Translations under genes and position numbers: made by a program | The notes under the pieces: model-generated | Told to the model about the DNA's origin: nothing | Database searches by the model: none | The model's input: the letters and a program-made list of their open reading frames with translations, nothing else | Part shown: positions 42,101 to 52,166 of the stretch, piece after piece | How positions within the stretch are numbered: position 1 is the first letter of the stretch | Layout of the letters: the number at the start of each line of letters is the position of its first letter | Source of the DNA: Dromiciops gliroides | Taxonomy: Eukaryota > Chordata > Mammalia > Microbiotheria > Microbiotheriidae | Length of the DNA: 64,000 nucleotides | NCBI RefSeq assembly: GCF_019393635.1 | Contig: NC_057861.1 | Coordinates: forward strand, 458,918,330 to 458,982,329 | Reading direction: 5' to 3'

Positions 42101-45100
42101 CAACAACAAATACCTATGAGCAGAATGGGGAAGAAGAAAACAAGACAAAAAGGGTTTTTTTTCCTTTCTCTCCCTGGGATCAGTCCTAAGCAAACCAAAA
42201 TCTAATTGAGGGGAAAAAATATTTAAAGCTATTTTTGAGATGGCAAAGAATGAGATTCTGAGAAGGTGCCTATCATTTGGGGAATGGATGAGTAAGCAAT
42301 AGTATATGAATGTGATAGAATACTATTGTGTTGTAAGAAATGATGAAGGAGATGGTTTCAGAGAAACTTGGGAAATCTTGTATGAACTGATGTGGAGTGA
42401 AATGAACCAGGAGAACAATATGATAAAGAAAAACAACTTTGAAAGTATTAGGAGAATCTGGTTAGTGTAGTCATCACCCATTCTATAGGAAAAATGATGA
42501 AACATGCTCCCCCCTTCCTGATAGAAAGGTGAAAGATTCAAAGTGCATAATAGACATCTATTTTTTTTTAACATGACCAATGTGAAATTTGGTTTTGCTC
42601 AACTATACTCGTTTCAACAAGGGTTTTGTTTTTCTTTCATTCTTGAGGGAGGGAAGGTGGAAGGGAGAGAAGGTGGATTTTCACTATTTGAAAAAAAAAA
42701 TACAATTTAAAAAAAATACCAAAAAATGTTTCTCTCCCAGCACATACTGTGCCAAAGAATGAAGTAAATAAAAGTTAGAAATGTTCCTTTGAAGTTCCCT
42801 TGAAAGGAGCAGCTAGGTGGCACAGTAGATCAAGCACCAGCCCTGGATTCAGAAGGACCTGAGTTCAAATCTGGCCTCAGACACTTACTAGCTATGTGAC
42901 CCTGGGCAAGTCACTTAACCCTCATTGCCCTGCAAAAAAAAAAAAAAAGAAAGAAAGAAAGAGAGAAAGAAAGAAAGAAAAGAAAAAGGAAAAAAAAATG
43001 AAGTTCCCTTGAATACTCTAGTTGTTGTGAGCACCATAAGGCAAACACTGTGTCTTATATAAGCTAAATAAAAGCATGTAAAACTCAAATAAGAAGAGTG
43101 CATTTTATGTTCAGTGTTTCCTATTATTTTTACTGAATAAAGAATTGAAAGCATCTATCACTGTTTCAACCTAACTATGCAATAAATACAAAAGCCAAAG
43201 ATTTAAAAGAAATGATTTATGCATGTTTTTGTTTAATCTTATTAAAAATAATTTGGTAACATTTTTTTAATATCAAAGGTCACTCAGTGGGACAGACTTA
43301 AGCAAAATAAACACAATAGCAGAGTGTTTGATTAACCTAAAGACCCCAGCTACTGAGAGAAAGAGTGTTTGACCAAAAAAAAAAAATTGGAAAACTGAAC
43401 AGAGTTTGGCAGAAATTAGATTTAGACCAATGCCTCACACAATTTACCAACAAAATCTCCAAATAGATCCATGACTTAGATAAATGAGTTCCTGAATCAG
43501 AAGAGCAAGGAAGAAATTATTTTTTGGATCTAAAGACTGAGGAGTTTATTGCTAAACAAATGATACAGAGTATCTCACAAGATAAAACAGACAATTTTGA
43601 TTATACAAAGTTTAAAAGTTTTTGCATGAAGAAATCTAATGTTGTAAAAATTAGAAGGTAACTGGGGAAAAATCTTTGCAACAAGGGTCTCTGATAAAAG
43701 TCTCATTTCCAAGATGAATAAGGCAGTGATTCAAATTTATAAGAGTAAGAGCCATTCCCCAATTGATAAGTTATCAAAGGAAATGAACAGGCAGTTTTTG
43801 AAGGGGAAAAAAACCAAGCTATCAGCAATCAGGAAATATTCTTTTAAATCACTAATAACTAGAGAAATGAAAATTAAAACAACTTAGCTATCAAAATGGC
43901 AAAGATAACAAAAGTGGAAAATGACAAGTGTTGGAGGGGCTATGTGAAAACAGGTAGACTTATGCACTGCTAGTAAAGCTGTATTGATCCAGTCATACTA
44001 GAAAATAATTTGTAACTATGCTCAGAAAGTGACCAAATTCTGCATACACTTTCAACCAGCTACTAGACACATACTCCTGAAGAAATAAAAGAGAAAAAAG
44101 GATATATATGTACAAAAATCTTTATGGGGCAGCTAGGTGGTGCAGTGGATAGAGCACTGGCCCTGGATTCAGGAGGACCTGAGTTCAAATCCAGCCTCAG
44201 ACCCTTGACACTTACTAGCTGTGTGACCCTGGCCAAGTCACTTAACCCCAAGCACCTCACCAAAAAAAAATCTTTCTAGTAGCTCTTTTCATAGTAGCAC
44301 AAAACTAGAAGCTAAGGGGGTGTCCTCTTATTGGAGAACAGCTAAACAAATTGTGGGAAATGAATGTAATGGAATATTATTGTGTCATAAGAAATAACAA
44401 AACTGAACAATTTCACAGGAAACTCGGAAGACCTTTGAACTGATGAAGAGTGAAGTAAGATGAACTAGGACAATTTATACACTAATAGCAACATTACTGA
44501 GAAAACTTTGAAAGTGTGTTTAATCCCAAAGGACTATTGATAAAACATACTATCCACCTCCAAAGAAAGAATAAATATTGATGGAACACAGACTGAAGCA
44601 TGCTATTTTTCACTTTCTTTCGTTTTTTTAATACAAGTTTTCATATACAAAATGACTAACATGGTAATGTTTTACATAATCATACATGTATAACCTAGAT
44701 CTGATTGCTTACTGCCTCAGGGAGGGGCAAGGGGAGGGAGGGAAGGAGAGATAAAAATTGGAACCCAAAATTGTAAATAAAAATGTTTATGGCTTAAAAA
44801 AAAAGAATACTATAAAGTGCTTCCTTCAAAAAAGGTTGTGTTTAGAACTTTAGAATATAAAGATAAACCATTAGTCCAAATGAACAAAGATGAAGCATGC
44901 AACTCACCTCCTGACAGAGAGGTGATGAATTTAAGTTGCAGAAAATGATTTATTTTTGGACATAGCTAATGTGCGAATTTATTTTGCTGTACAATATAGA
45001 AATATATTGAAACATTTGTTTTTTACTTTTGTTTCTATTTTTTGTTCAATAGAGAGGGGTAGTAGGAGGGCCTGTTAATCAAAAATATTTAAATTTTTTT

Positions 45101-48100
45101 AAATTAAAAAGGAAAACCTATGGATTATAATCAAAGCTAGACTTGGAAAAAAGTACTACTCATCAGAGATATGCTTACTAATATCCAATGTGATACAATT
45201 GTGATTTCATGATGCAGAATTAAAGGAAATTAAATTAGATTTGAAATACAAAAATGGTGCCACCAGAAAGGTAAAGACAAAAAAAGAAATTCTGTATATT
45301 AATTAATTTTCAATAAATCCATATTCCTATATTCTAGAAAAAATAACATGGACTATATGACTATAGTCTAGAAAAATATAATGGACTTTAAATTAAAAAA
45401 TCTGTCTCTAGCCCTGTCTCTCCAATTATCAAGCCATCTACTCATATTCACCAATGTTCATTGCCTGAACCACACAGCTAAGGGACAGATGTACTTGTGT
45501 TCCCAATAGTTCCATGGGTCCTAAAATTATTAAGTATAGGAGATATAGTATAAAACAGTCATTTTTAAGATGTGGGTACACTGACCTACCGTATAACTTA
45601 TATAGTTTTCAGGGTTTACTAGGTCTTCTTTAGTTTTCCCCTTAGGACTAAGGCAGATTTTTAAAATTCCTAGTGAGGGATTTTTTAAAAGTCCTAGTGA
45701 GGACTGGGTCGGTTCTGGGACTCTAGTTAGGGTTCAGAACCCTGGGATTGGCATTGTGGGGGGAGGAGAAGTGTCTAGGTTGAATTGAACCTTTTATAAG
45801 TCAATATAGACTGGGTTCCAGCCAACTAACAATTCTGGGTGGTTTATGACGTACCATATATTCCCAAAATACAGGAAAATGAATAGAGGAAACCTTGCAT
45901 TTTGACATGATCTCATTTGTAATTTCTTTGGTATTTTTTTTGGCGGTGCAATGAGGGTTAGGTGACTTGTCCAGGGTCACACAGCTAATAAGTGTCAAGT
46001 GTTTGAGGACAGATTTGAACTCAGATCCTCCTGAATCCAGGGTTGGTGCTTTAATACCAGTCTTTGGTATTAAAAAAAAAAAGGATCACCATGACTGTTT
46101 CCAGTTTATAGGAGTGCAGTGTGCCTAGTCATCTATCTACATTCCTAGGACACTAAAGGCAACTCTAGAAGGGATTACTGGCTGGACTAATTTAGAAGCC
46201 ATGAGAATTTAAATTTAATTCCAAAGAGCCATTCAGTATATCTTACTAATGTATACTAGCTTTGGACAGCACCTGACTGACAGAGCCTTCTTAAAATTCT
46301 CCAGATGTGACACCACTCTATTTATATAACTAGTATGAAAGACACTAAGCCATATCTGCATAGCAAAATATGGTCAGCATTTTCTTACTTCCTTCCCCTA
46401 CCCTCTCCCCAAATACTGTCTATACTTTTAAAAAAGGTAACAATGGAAAAGAGAGCAAAACTTTTTTTAAACCCTTGCAGCCTAATTCTTTTAGGTTTGA
46501 GGTTTATTCTAATATATATGATTGTATTAAGGAGGCATCATATATTAATTACTCTCCCCCTTCATGACAATTGAGAACCAATTGCAAGGGATAAAAGGCC
46601 CTAGCAAACCCTTTCCTTACCAAAGAATATCATCTTTGCACCCAGGAACTTAAATGAAATGCATACTCATTTTTTAAAAAATTATTTTAGAGAATCAATT
46701 TTTTTAAAGTTATTATCATTTAAATGTTCATTTCTCTTACCTGAATTTTATACAGAGGTTGCTTCGGGGTATTGACATCCCTCAGCAGACGATGTGATAT
46801 GTTCTTTAGTTCTAAAAGCCTGTGGGCAAGTTGAGGCTGCAAAAGTTTGGCAACTGATTTTGATGATCTGGATAACTTGTGTAATCCTTGGAGAACTGCT
46901 CCTGCATGTATCCTAGCTAGAGTGATGGCCATTCTTGGTTTGGATGCTTTCATGACCACATCTGTTTTCTGAAAAACAAACCTTTGAAAAGTGACTGGCA
47001 CATGATTTGAAAGTTCCTTGAGGGATGACATTAGATCTTGTACAACTTTGTATTTGCATGATTCCCTCTATATGATAATACCTATTGGATAAATGACAAA
47101 CCCCACAAGTTCTAAGGATTTGTGACTGAATTTGCATGGAATCTCCCTCCCAGTGTGGATTGGGAACACCCTCAACCAACAGAAACCCTCTATGATTTAG
47201 CATATAAGTCCTAATCTGTGGCATGAAAAGGTTAAGTGGCTTGCCCAGTTTTATGTAGCTAGTGTGTTGTGTGGTTACTGACTAGCTTAGAATTTGAGCC
47301 CAGGTCTTCCTAACTTCAACTCTAGACTCTATTCACTCATCCACACTAAATTACAAAACAAGACTACCCTGAATCAGAAACATTTTGGCACTGCTAGATC
47401 ATGTTATGTTATGATGTATATGTTATAATGGTACCTCATTAGTCCACGTGAATAGTTCACTGGATTTGGAGTGAGGATGCTTTGGCTTTAAATCCTGCTC
47501 CAGACAATACTGACTATGTGACCTTGGACAGGTAAAAAATGAGGGCATCAGGCTCCAAGGCCTCTAAGGTCTTTTCCAGCTCTAAGGATATGATTCTTTG
47601 CTTTCTAATAGAAAACAAAGTCCAGAGAAATCACTATTGTTACACCTCATTCAAACCAATGAAACAAAATGAACAATTAATTAATTTTTTTATATTTTAT
47701 CTCTATACTTTAAGTATTTTAATTTAAAAAAAAACAATGCAAATTAACACCTTTGCATCACATAGATAGGTCTATGTAAGTTTATTTAGTAGCCTAATGT
47801 GCTAAAATGTTTACTTTAAATGTTTCAACATGAATTTTGGCAGCATTAAAGCATTGTGGTGCCTAATGTTTATTGACTGACTGGGTAATACATACCTACA
47901 ACATCTATCTTTTCCCATTGGTATTATTTTTCTATCACATTTCCTTTAATTCAAGTAAGTTTTATTTTGGGTACCTGTAGATGCATTTTTATTTTACATT
48001 AATTAAATCTTAAGTGAACTGTAAATTGTTTGCTTTGAGGATAGGGAAATTTCCTATTTTCCATTGTCACCAATGTTATGTTGATTTCTGTTAACCTTAA

Positions 48101-48944
48101 TAAATTAAACCACAGGAGCCATTTCCTTCTTGACCTTTGGTTGATTTGCCTAGAATCAAATTCCTAACATATGTATGTTGTTGGGGGGCAGCTAGATGGC
48201 GCAGTGGTTAAAGCACCAGCCCTGAATTCAGGAGTACCTGAGTTCAAATCCGGCCTCAGACACTTGACACTTACTAGCTGTGTGACCCTGGGCAAGTCAC
48301 TTAACCCCCATTGCCTGCAAAAAAAACAACAACAACAACAACAAACATATGTATGTTGTTGGTTTTTTTCTAAGCCCTACCTTGTCTTCTTTCCTTAGGC
48401 TAGAAGCCTTATAAGGTACTAAAATTTAAGGAGTCTTCCATGAGCTGAAATTGGCAACATTTTTACCTTATATTTGAGCTATCAATCTTTCTTTTGTCTT
48501 TATGCATTCAACCTCAAGGTCAAGTATCAAACAAGCAAATAGTAGGAAAATACAATATTTGTTTGTTTTTTGAAAAGAAGATCCCTTTTCAAAGTTAGAA
48601 AGACACATTACCTGGTTTGACTGTGATAATCTTAATATGGTGGGGAATTCATCCTTAAACTCGTCTACAAGGTCCATGACTGCTTTCTGTAATCCCTCAA
48701 CTGAGAGATGAAAAGAAGCCAGAGAAATATCTTAACTAAAATATATATTCCCCAACACATTCCCAAAGAATGCAACATATATAGGTGGCAATTCCTGGGA
48801 GAATGAGAAAATAAGAAAGTCTTGAGGAATTTTCATCCCAATTTCCCACACCCCTACTCCCATTTGAATAAGATTGTGTATACTTTTTCCAGAAAAGTTC
48901 TTCACTACTTGGCCGCATATCCAACCAACGGGTTTGATTGGCAT
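29838..48944 (-). CDS. SPATA9: SPATA9, spermatogenesis-associated protein 9 (5 coding exons)
   Basis: Joined on the - strand from 48944-48884, 48700-48612, 46968-46741, 32548-32453 and 30107-29838; 247 residues, against about 254 in human as I recall. Recognised from [13 protein letters not shown] at the start, [31 protein letters not shown] and [13 protein letters not shown] near the end. All introns are GT-AG, and the joined frame is open throughout. Exons 4-5 code for a hydrophobic stretch (about residues 146-170, [13 protein letters not shown] and on) likely to span a membrane; the C-terminal part is charged. SPATA9 is known as a testis-expressed gene of unclear biochemical role. Its last exon faces that of RFESD, 7.8 kb apart. 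Confidence 0.94.
30110..30680. other. SPATA9 intron 4, near exon 5
   Basis: No other gene or clear repeat. Confidence 0.3.
30685..30860 (+). repeat. L2/MIR-like fragment
   Basis: CAATTCAACAAGTATTTCTTAG ... CCTGACCTCAAGGAGCTTATATTC ... AAACAGATAAATAAAT, old and diverged. Confidence 0.5.
31335..31800. repeat. Two MIR fragments in opposite orientation
   Basis: About 31335-31480 reads as MIR in reverse (AGTTGAAGAAACTGAGGCC). About 31635-31800 reads as a MIR/MIR3 in direct orientation (GTGGCCTTGGGCAAGTGATTTC ... TCTAGCTCTGTCATG). Confidence 0.55.
31810..32440. other. SPATA9 intron 4, near exon 4
   Basis: AT-rich, no gene or repeat recognised. Confidence 0.3.
32453..32548 (-). CDS. SPATA9: SPATA9 exon 4
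   Basis: Acceptor TTTTCCTACAG, donor TTG/GTAGGT, 96 bp, phase 0 on both sides. Codes [16 protein letters not shown] and then the hydrophobic [13 protein letters not shown]. Too short to stand out by length alone; found by homology and splice sites. Confidence 0.92.
32592..32736 (-). repeat. SINE 44 bp upstream of SPATA9 exon 4
   Basis: Same strand as the gene; its A tail lies close to the polypyrimidine tract of the exon 4 acceptor. Forms an inverted pair with the next copy. Confidence 0.92.
32772..32919 (+). repeat. WSINE1-type SINE
   Basis: Variant head GTGGCTAATTGGATAAAG; AAGTT(G/C)ACACTTTT on both sides. Only 35 bp from the oppositely oriented copy before it. Confidence 0.93.
33028..33228. 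repeat. (TATACA)n-type microsatellite
   Basis: About 200 bp of ACATAT/ATACAC variants, alternating purine and pyrimidine. Frames across it are rich in Tyr, Ile, Cys and His and are artefacts. Confidence 0.95.
33235..34085. other. SPATA9 intron 3, unassigned
   Basis: A short MIR-like end at about 33229-33290 (GTGCTTTGCAAGCCTTAAG). The remainder is not recognised. Confidence 0.3.
34090..34745 (-). repeat. L2-like LINE, decayed
   Basis: TAACCTGCTCAAGATAATTCAATGGCTC (34189-34216) and CATTTCAAGGCTCTAGTTAAATGCC (34659-34683) are the L2 reverse-strand landmarks. Confidence 0.5.
34784..34947 (+). repeat. SINE, AATTGCCTCACT subtype
   Basis: Perfect 15-bp AAAACTCCATGATTT on both sides, suggesting a fairly recent insertion. 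Confidence 0.94.
34970..36020. other. SPATA9 intron 3, unassigned
   Basis: No gene or young repeat recognised over about 1 kb; AT-rich. Confidence 0.3.
37371..37490 (+). repeat. Degenerate SINE
   Basis: GTTAGCTAGGTGTCACAGTGG ... CCTGAGCCCAAATCGGCC with the middle of the 3' part missing. Confidence 0.7.
37640..38778 (-). pseudogene. ORF1-type gene of the HAL1-like element
   Basis: Opens at 38778 with [19 protein letters not shown] and runs open for 155 codons. The middle is a charged, heptad-like coiled coil (about residues 50-115). The C-terminal half continues past 38311 in broken frames, with [19 protein letters not shown] and, beyond the SINE at 37911, a LEGMEYDIP-like stretch. This is the order of an L1 ORF1 RNA-binding protein: coiled coil, RRM, C-terminal domain. 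Stops, shifts and the SINE disable it. Confidence 0.75.
37911..38063 (-). repeat. SINE inside the HAL1-like ORF1
   Basis: GAATTGTTTCTTT before and after. It entered after the HAL1-like element, the third layer of the nest. Confidence 0.93.
40640..41325 (-). mobile_element. L1 3' end inserted in the RTE element
   Basis: Reverse L1 3' end: ATCTTTATTTAAAGTTTTGAG, a pyrimidine-rich stretch, then GCATGCTTCAGGCTGTGATC ... TTCTCATAGCACAATAATATTCC. Nearly the same text is at 62515-63070. The RTE reverse transcriptase stops at about 40640 and resumes downstream of 41325 with some loss. Exact edges uncertain. Confidence 0.7.
42170..42765 (+). repeat. L1 3' end fragment
   Basis: GGTGCCTATCATTTGGGGAATGG ... 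TACTATTGTGTTGTAAGAAATG ... TGTATGAACTGATGTGGAGTG, 3' UTR and A-rich end at about 42700. Confidence 0.7.
42805..42999 (+). repeat. SINE with (GAAA)n tail
   Basis: Perfect 14-bp GAAGTTCCCTTGAA at 42791-42804 and 43000-43013. The poly-A tail has turned into a GAAA microsatellite. Confidence 0.95.
43330..44830 (+). repeat. L1 ORF2 3' part and 3' UTR
   Basis: Broken frames match the L1 ORF2 C-terminus: [15 protein letters not shown] (about 43587-43631), a CWRG-like word near 43932, and the AGAAATAACAA...GAACTGATGAAGAG end. The 3' UTR has a G-rich run and A-rich tail near 44800. Contains a SINE at 44126. Confidence 0.7.
44126..44270 (+). repeat. WSINE1-type SINE
   Basis: AAAAATCTTT flanks; nested in the L1 3' part. 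Confidence 0.92.
44860..45125 (+). repeat. L1 3' UTR fragment
   Basis: GATGAAGCATGCAACTCACCTCC ... GGACATAGCTAATGTGCG ... A/T-rich end. Confidence 0.6.
45130..45925. other. SPATA9 intron 3, unassigned
   Basis: No gene. A short imperfect tandem repeat of TCCTAGTGAGG lies at about 45668-45703. Confidence 0.3.
45936..46060 (-). repeat. 5'-truncated SINE
   Basis: Reverse copy lacking the first 20 or so bases of the head. TCTTTGGTATT on both sides shows the truncation happened at insertion. Confidence 0.88.
46065..46735. other. SPATA9 intron 3, close to exon 3
   Basis: No other gene or repeat recognised. Confidence 0.3.
46741..46968 (-). CDS. SPATA9: SPATA9 exon 3
   Basis: Acceptor TTTGTTTTTCAG, donor CAG/GTAAGA, 228 bp, phase 0. 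The largest block of homology: [33 protein letters not shown] and PKQPLYKIQ. Confidence 0.94.
47228..47595. repeat. Two MIR fragments
   Basis: 47228-47345 in reverse (GGTTAAGTGGCTTGCCC). 47440-47595 direct (TTCACTGGATTTGGAGTGAGG ... CTATGTGACCTTGGACAGG ... GGTCTTTTCCAGCTCTAAG). Confidence 0.6.
47600..48165. other. SPATA9 intron 2, unassigned
   Basis: No gene or repeat recognised. Confidence 0.3.
48183..48342 (+). repeat. WSINE1-type SINE, (AAC)n tail
   Basis: ACATATGTATGTTGTTG at 48166-48182 and again at 48345 on; 17 bp and intact, so probably recent. Confidence 0.95.
48612..48700 (-). CDS. SPATA9: SPATA9 exon 2
   Basis: Acceptor CATCTCTCAG, donor CAG/GTAATG, 89 bp. Completes the codon left by exon 1 (A + TT = Ile) and encodes [18 protein letters not shown] through LSQSNQ. 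Confidence 0.93.
48884..48944 (-). CDS. SPATA9: SPATA9 exon 1, coding part
   Basis: ATG at 48944; [13 protein letters not shown] matches the N-terminus of the family. Donor AAAA/GTATAC at 48884/48883. Only 61 coding bases; the 183-bp intron 1 follows. Confidence 0.92.
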
Positions 48945-49094
48945 GATGAATCCCTGCTTGTACTCGTAATTCTCAGTTCTCCTGCAGCCCTAGGCAATGT
49001 TTGTCCAGTTGAGCCTGTAGGCAGGGATGAAGGTAGCCTTCCTACTCAAGAAAGCAGTGAAGGCCCAGAACCTGTGGTTGACTACCAGAATCAT

Positions 49095-49102
49095 TTTTTA
49101 TA
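49095..49102 (-). promoter_or_regulatory. SPATA9: Candidate SPATA9 TATA box
   Basis: TATAAAAA on the gene strand, about 150 bp ahead of the ATG, with no CpG island nearby. That would give a 5' UTR of roughly 120 bases. Suits a tissue-restricted gene, but is a single motif. Confidence 0.35.
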
Positions 49103-49343
49103 GAACAATGGGCCTCTTGTGAACTTGTTACAGAACCCTCTGAAATCACAATAGTAAGGATAGGGATTGGAGAGGTGCTTGTGAGCAGAACAGAATGAAA
49201 GCACAAATCATCAAGCACTGATGAGCCATAAGAAATAAGACAACTGTTCTTTGTTCTATAGGGATGCCTGAATTAGTGAATCCTCTGGTAATAAAAAAAT
49301 TTTATAAGGAAATTTGCCAGTACTCTTAAAAAAAAAAACTACC

Positions 49344-49495
49344 AGGAGCAGCTAGGTGGTACAGTGGATAAAGCACTAGCCCTGGAGTCAGGAGGACCTG
49401 AGTTCAAATCTAACCTCAGACACTTGACACTAGCTGTGTGACCCTGGGCAAGTCACTTAACCCCCATTGCCTCACCAAAAAAAAACCCCCAAACC
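49344..49495 (+). repeat. WSINE1-type SINE
   Basis: Slight deletion in the body (GACACTAGCTGTG). First member of a head-to-head cluster upstream of SPATA9. Confidence 0.92.
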
Positions 49496-49529
49496 AAGAA
49501 ACTACCTATCTTTTTGTTTGTTTGTTTTG

Positions 49530-49680
49530 GTTTTGGGTTTTTTTGAGAGGCAATGGGGGTTAAGTAACTTGCCCAGGGTCACACAGCTAGTAAGTGTCAA
49601 GTGTCTGAGGTCAGATTTGAACTTAGGTCCTCCTGACTCCAGGGCTAGTGCTTTATCCACTGCACCACCTAGCTGCCCCA
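49530..49680 (-). repeat. WSINE1-type SINE
   Basis: Opposite orientation to the one before, about 35 bp away. TTTTTGTTTGTTTGTTTTG occurs on both sides. Confidence 0.93.
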
Positions 49681-49689
49681 TTTTTGTTT

Positions 49690-50320
49690 GTTTGTTTGTT
49701 TTGTTTTTGAAAAAAATACCTTTCTAAACCATGGGAAAAAGAGGTATCTTTTGATCTTACTGGTGTGTGTTGGTATTCTTTCTATCATTGCCCACTGGAT
49801 TCTTTCCATACCTTCTCATCATGTCCCATTTTTATCATGTTTTTCTATATAGCCTCCATAAAGTAACCACCCAACTGAGTAGAGGACTTGTTCTGATATT
49901 TTCACATTTAAAGAGTATAAGTGCAGCACTTGGGTTGTACAATTGTTATTTGCTACATAACTGGCTCACCTCCATTTTTGGTGTCATGACTGCAACCTAA
50001 TTATAGCCATAATCCATCTTTCTATTGCCTAGATGAAGTAGTTTAACCAAAAATATTTCTGAACATAATTTCTATTTTTCTACACCCACATCGAGGTAAA
50101 GAGGGCTTATCTTGGGCAAGATTTATGAAGCCTGAAGTTTGTTTTCTATACTTTGAGAGTCCCTACTTCAGTACTCCCTTCCGTTCTAGCTCACTTTATC
50201 TTCTCCATTTTACCAAAAAAGGATTTTTTCCTTATTTCTACTAATACACATGTACTTCTGACTAGTTACATTTTTGCATGACAAAGTTGTAGTATTTATT
50301 AACTAGCATTTGTTGTTGGT
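49690..50320. other. Intergenic, unassigned
   Basis: No gene recognised upstream of SPATA9 here. Confidence 0.3.
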
Positions 50321-50324
50321 TTTT

Positions 50325-50471
50325 GTCTGGTTTTTTGCAGGACAATGAGGATTAAGTGACTTGCCCAGGGTCACACAGCTACTAAGTGTCAAGTGTCTGA
50401 GGCCAGATTTAAACTCAAGTCCTCCTGAATCCAGGGATGGTGCTTTATCCACTGTGTCACCTAGCTGCCTC
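50325..50471 (-). repeat. WSINE1-type SINE
   Basis: CTAGCATTTGTTGTT before and after (about 50303 and 50471). Confidence 0.93.
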
Positions 50472-50694
50472 TAGCATTTGTTGTTTTAAAACTTTTACTC
50501 TACAAATGTGACAATCAGGCAGCATGTTCTTTCTATCCTTCCCCTTTATTTCTGGGAGGATGACCAAGAACTGAAGGGATCAGGAAACACCCCAATGACA
50601 CCTTGTCTGAGGCAATTATCCTGTCAATATTTTTATGCCAATTATGTTGACTTCTGGGATAATTATAATAATGATGATGATGAATGCCAACATT

Positions 50695-50805
50695 TTATAG
50701 TGAATAGCAGGACAGACGGCCTTGGAGTGGGGAAGATCAGAGTTCAAGTCCTGCCTCTATTATATAATAGCTGTATAACCATGGACAAATTACTTAACTT
50801 AATGC
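50695..50805 (+). repeat. MIR fragment
   Basis: GGAGTGGGGAAGATCAGAGTTCAAGTCCTGCC ... TAATAGCTGTATAACCATGGAC, split into tRNA-like and core parts. Confidence 0.6.
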
Positions 50806-50954
50806 ATGAGGTAACTCTATGGTACTCTGAATTACAGAGGAATTGCTGATCTACATTACTGGAGGGAGTTTCTATAAGATCCCTAAGTAATGCAATAATA
50901 AGACTGGACAAAAAGAAATAGACTACAGCTACTGGGATAAGGATTAAGTTTTTT

Positions 50955-51119
50955 GTTTTGTTTTTTGTTTTGTTGTTGTTTTTGCAGGGCAATGAGGGTT
51001 AAGTGACTTGCCCAGAGTCACACAACTAGTTAAGTGCCAAGTGTCTGAGGCTGGATTTGAACTCAGGTCCTCCTGAATCCAAGGCCAGTGCTTTATCCAC
51101 TGCGCCACCTAGCTGCCCC
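50955..51119 (-). repeat. WSINE1-type SINE
   Basis: AAGGATTAA(G/C)TTTTT on both sides. Confidence 0.93.
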
Positions 51120-51124
51120 AAGGA

Positions 51125-51938
51125 TTAACTTTTTGACAAAAACAGCTAGAAAGACTAGAAAGAAGGCAGAAATTAGGTTCTGGAAGAAACTAGGTTTAGA
51201 TCAGTACCTCACACCAGTTGACAAGATAAATACCACTGGATATATGACATTGGTATAAAAGTTCACATGGTAAGCAAATTAGAGGAGCAAGTAAGAAATT
51301 GCCTTTTGGATCCATGGATAGGGGAAGAGTTCCTGCTCAAACAGGGGGTACAGAGGGTCATAGAAAGTAAAATGGACAATTTTGATTACATAAAATTAAA
51401 GGGTTTTGCACAAAAACTCCAATGTGACTAAGATTAAAATAGTTAATTGGGGTATATGGAGGGGAAATCTTGGAGACAAGTTTCTCTGATAAAGATTTCA
51501 TTTTTAAAGTATTTAAGAGACTGATACAAATTTATAAGGGAGAGTCATTCTCAATTAAGAAGTGGTCAAAGGATATGAACAAGTAATTCTCAGGGGAAGA
51601 GACACAAGCCATGTATAGCTGTATTAGAAAATCAATTTGGAAAACTGATAACAACTAGAAAAATGCAAATTAAAACAACTCCAAAGTTTTTATTCACACC
51701 CATCAGATTGCCAGAGCTGACAAAAAAAAAATGGAAAATGACAAATAATGGAAAGGCTGTAGGGAAAAAGAGGTACATTAATGTGCCACTGGTGGAGTTG
51801 TGAATTAGTCATTTTGGAAAGCAATTTGGAATTATTCCCCCAAAAGTTAATTAATTGTGACCTAGCAATGCAATTGTGAAACCTAGATTGCTAACATATC
51901 AGAGAAAAAGGAAACATATTCATATATACAATAGTATT
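51125..51938 (+). repeat. L1 ORF2 3' fragment
   Basis: GACAATTTTGATTACATAAAATTAAAGGG, AAGTGGTCAAAGGATATGAAC and AACAACTCCAAAGTTTTTATTC. Cut off at 51938 by the LTR fragment. Confidence 0.65.
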
Positions 51939-52131
51939 TGTCATGGAGGAAAAAGATGGAGGTCCTTAAGTATTCATCAATAAAGAATTACACTCTTGCA
52001 CACAGTCCAATTAGAATTAAAGTGGTCTTTTATTTGGTGCTAGAGAAAGTGACTGAGTGGGAAGTCAAAGACTTCACCCCTGAGGGAGAAGGTGGCCTTC
52101 TGATCTTTCTGAGCAATGTGCTCTCTCTTTA
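51939..52131 (-). mobile_element. LTR fragment related to the 60.9-kb provirus LTR
   Basis: Starts TGTCATGGAGGAAA and keeps AAAGAATTACACTCTTGCACAC and CCAATTAGAAT, in the order found at 59113-59225 and 60902-61015. Only the U5/R end is recognisable; the U3 side is lost or too diverged. Orientation follows the provirus (- strand). Confidence 0.65.
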
Positions 52132-52166
52132 CTAATATTTAATATGCTTTAATAAATGTTTAATGC

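Larger units (their letters stand above)
36025..42112 (+). mobile_element. RTE (BovB-like) LINE, split by two later insertions
   Basis: Three parts in order. 36025-36536: endonuclease region with GDYNAKVG and [17 protein letters not shown]. 39441-about 40640: linker and reverse transcriptase, with [23 protein letters not shown] and [19 protein letters not shown]. About 41325-42112: C-terminal region with [27 protein letters not shown] and the terminal GGGTCATGAAGAGTC...AACAACAAC end. Stops and shifts make it inactive. Such elements copy themselves by target-primed reverse transcription and supply the tail of RTE-ended SINEs. It is antisense to SPATA9 in intron 3. Confidence 0.85.

Noticed and set aside
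50508-50849. 113-codon frame upstream of SPATA9
   Set aside because: Runs into a MIR fragment and has no recognisable domain or splice sites.
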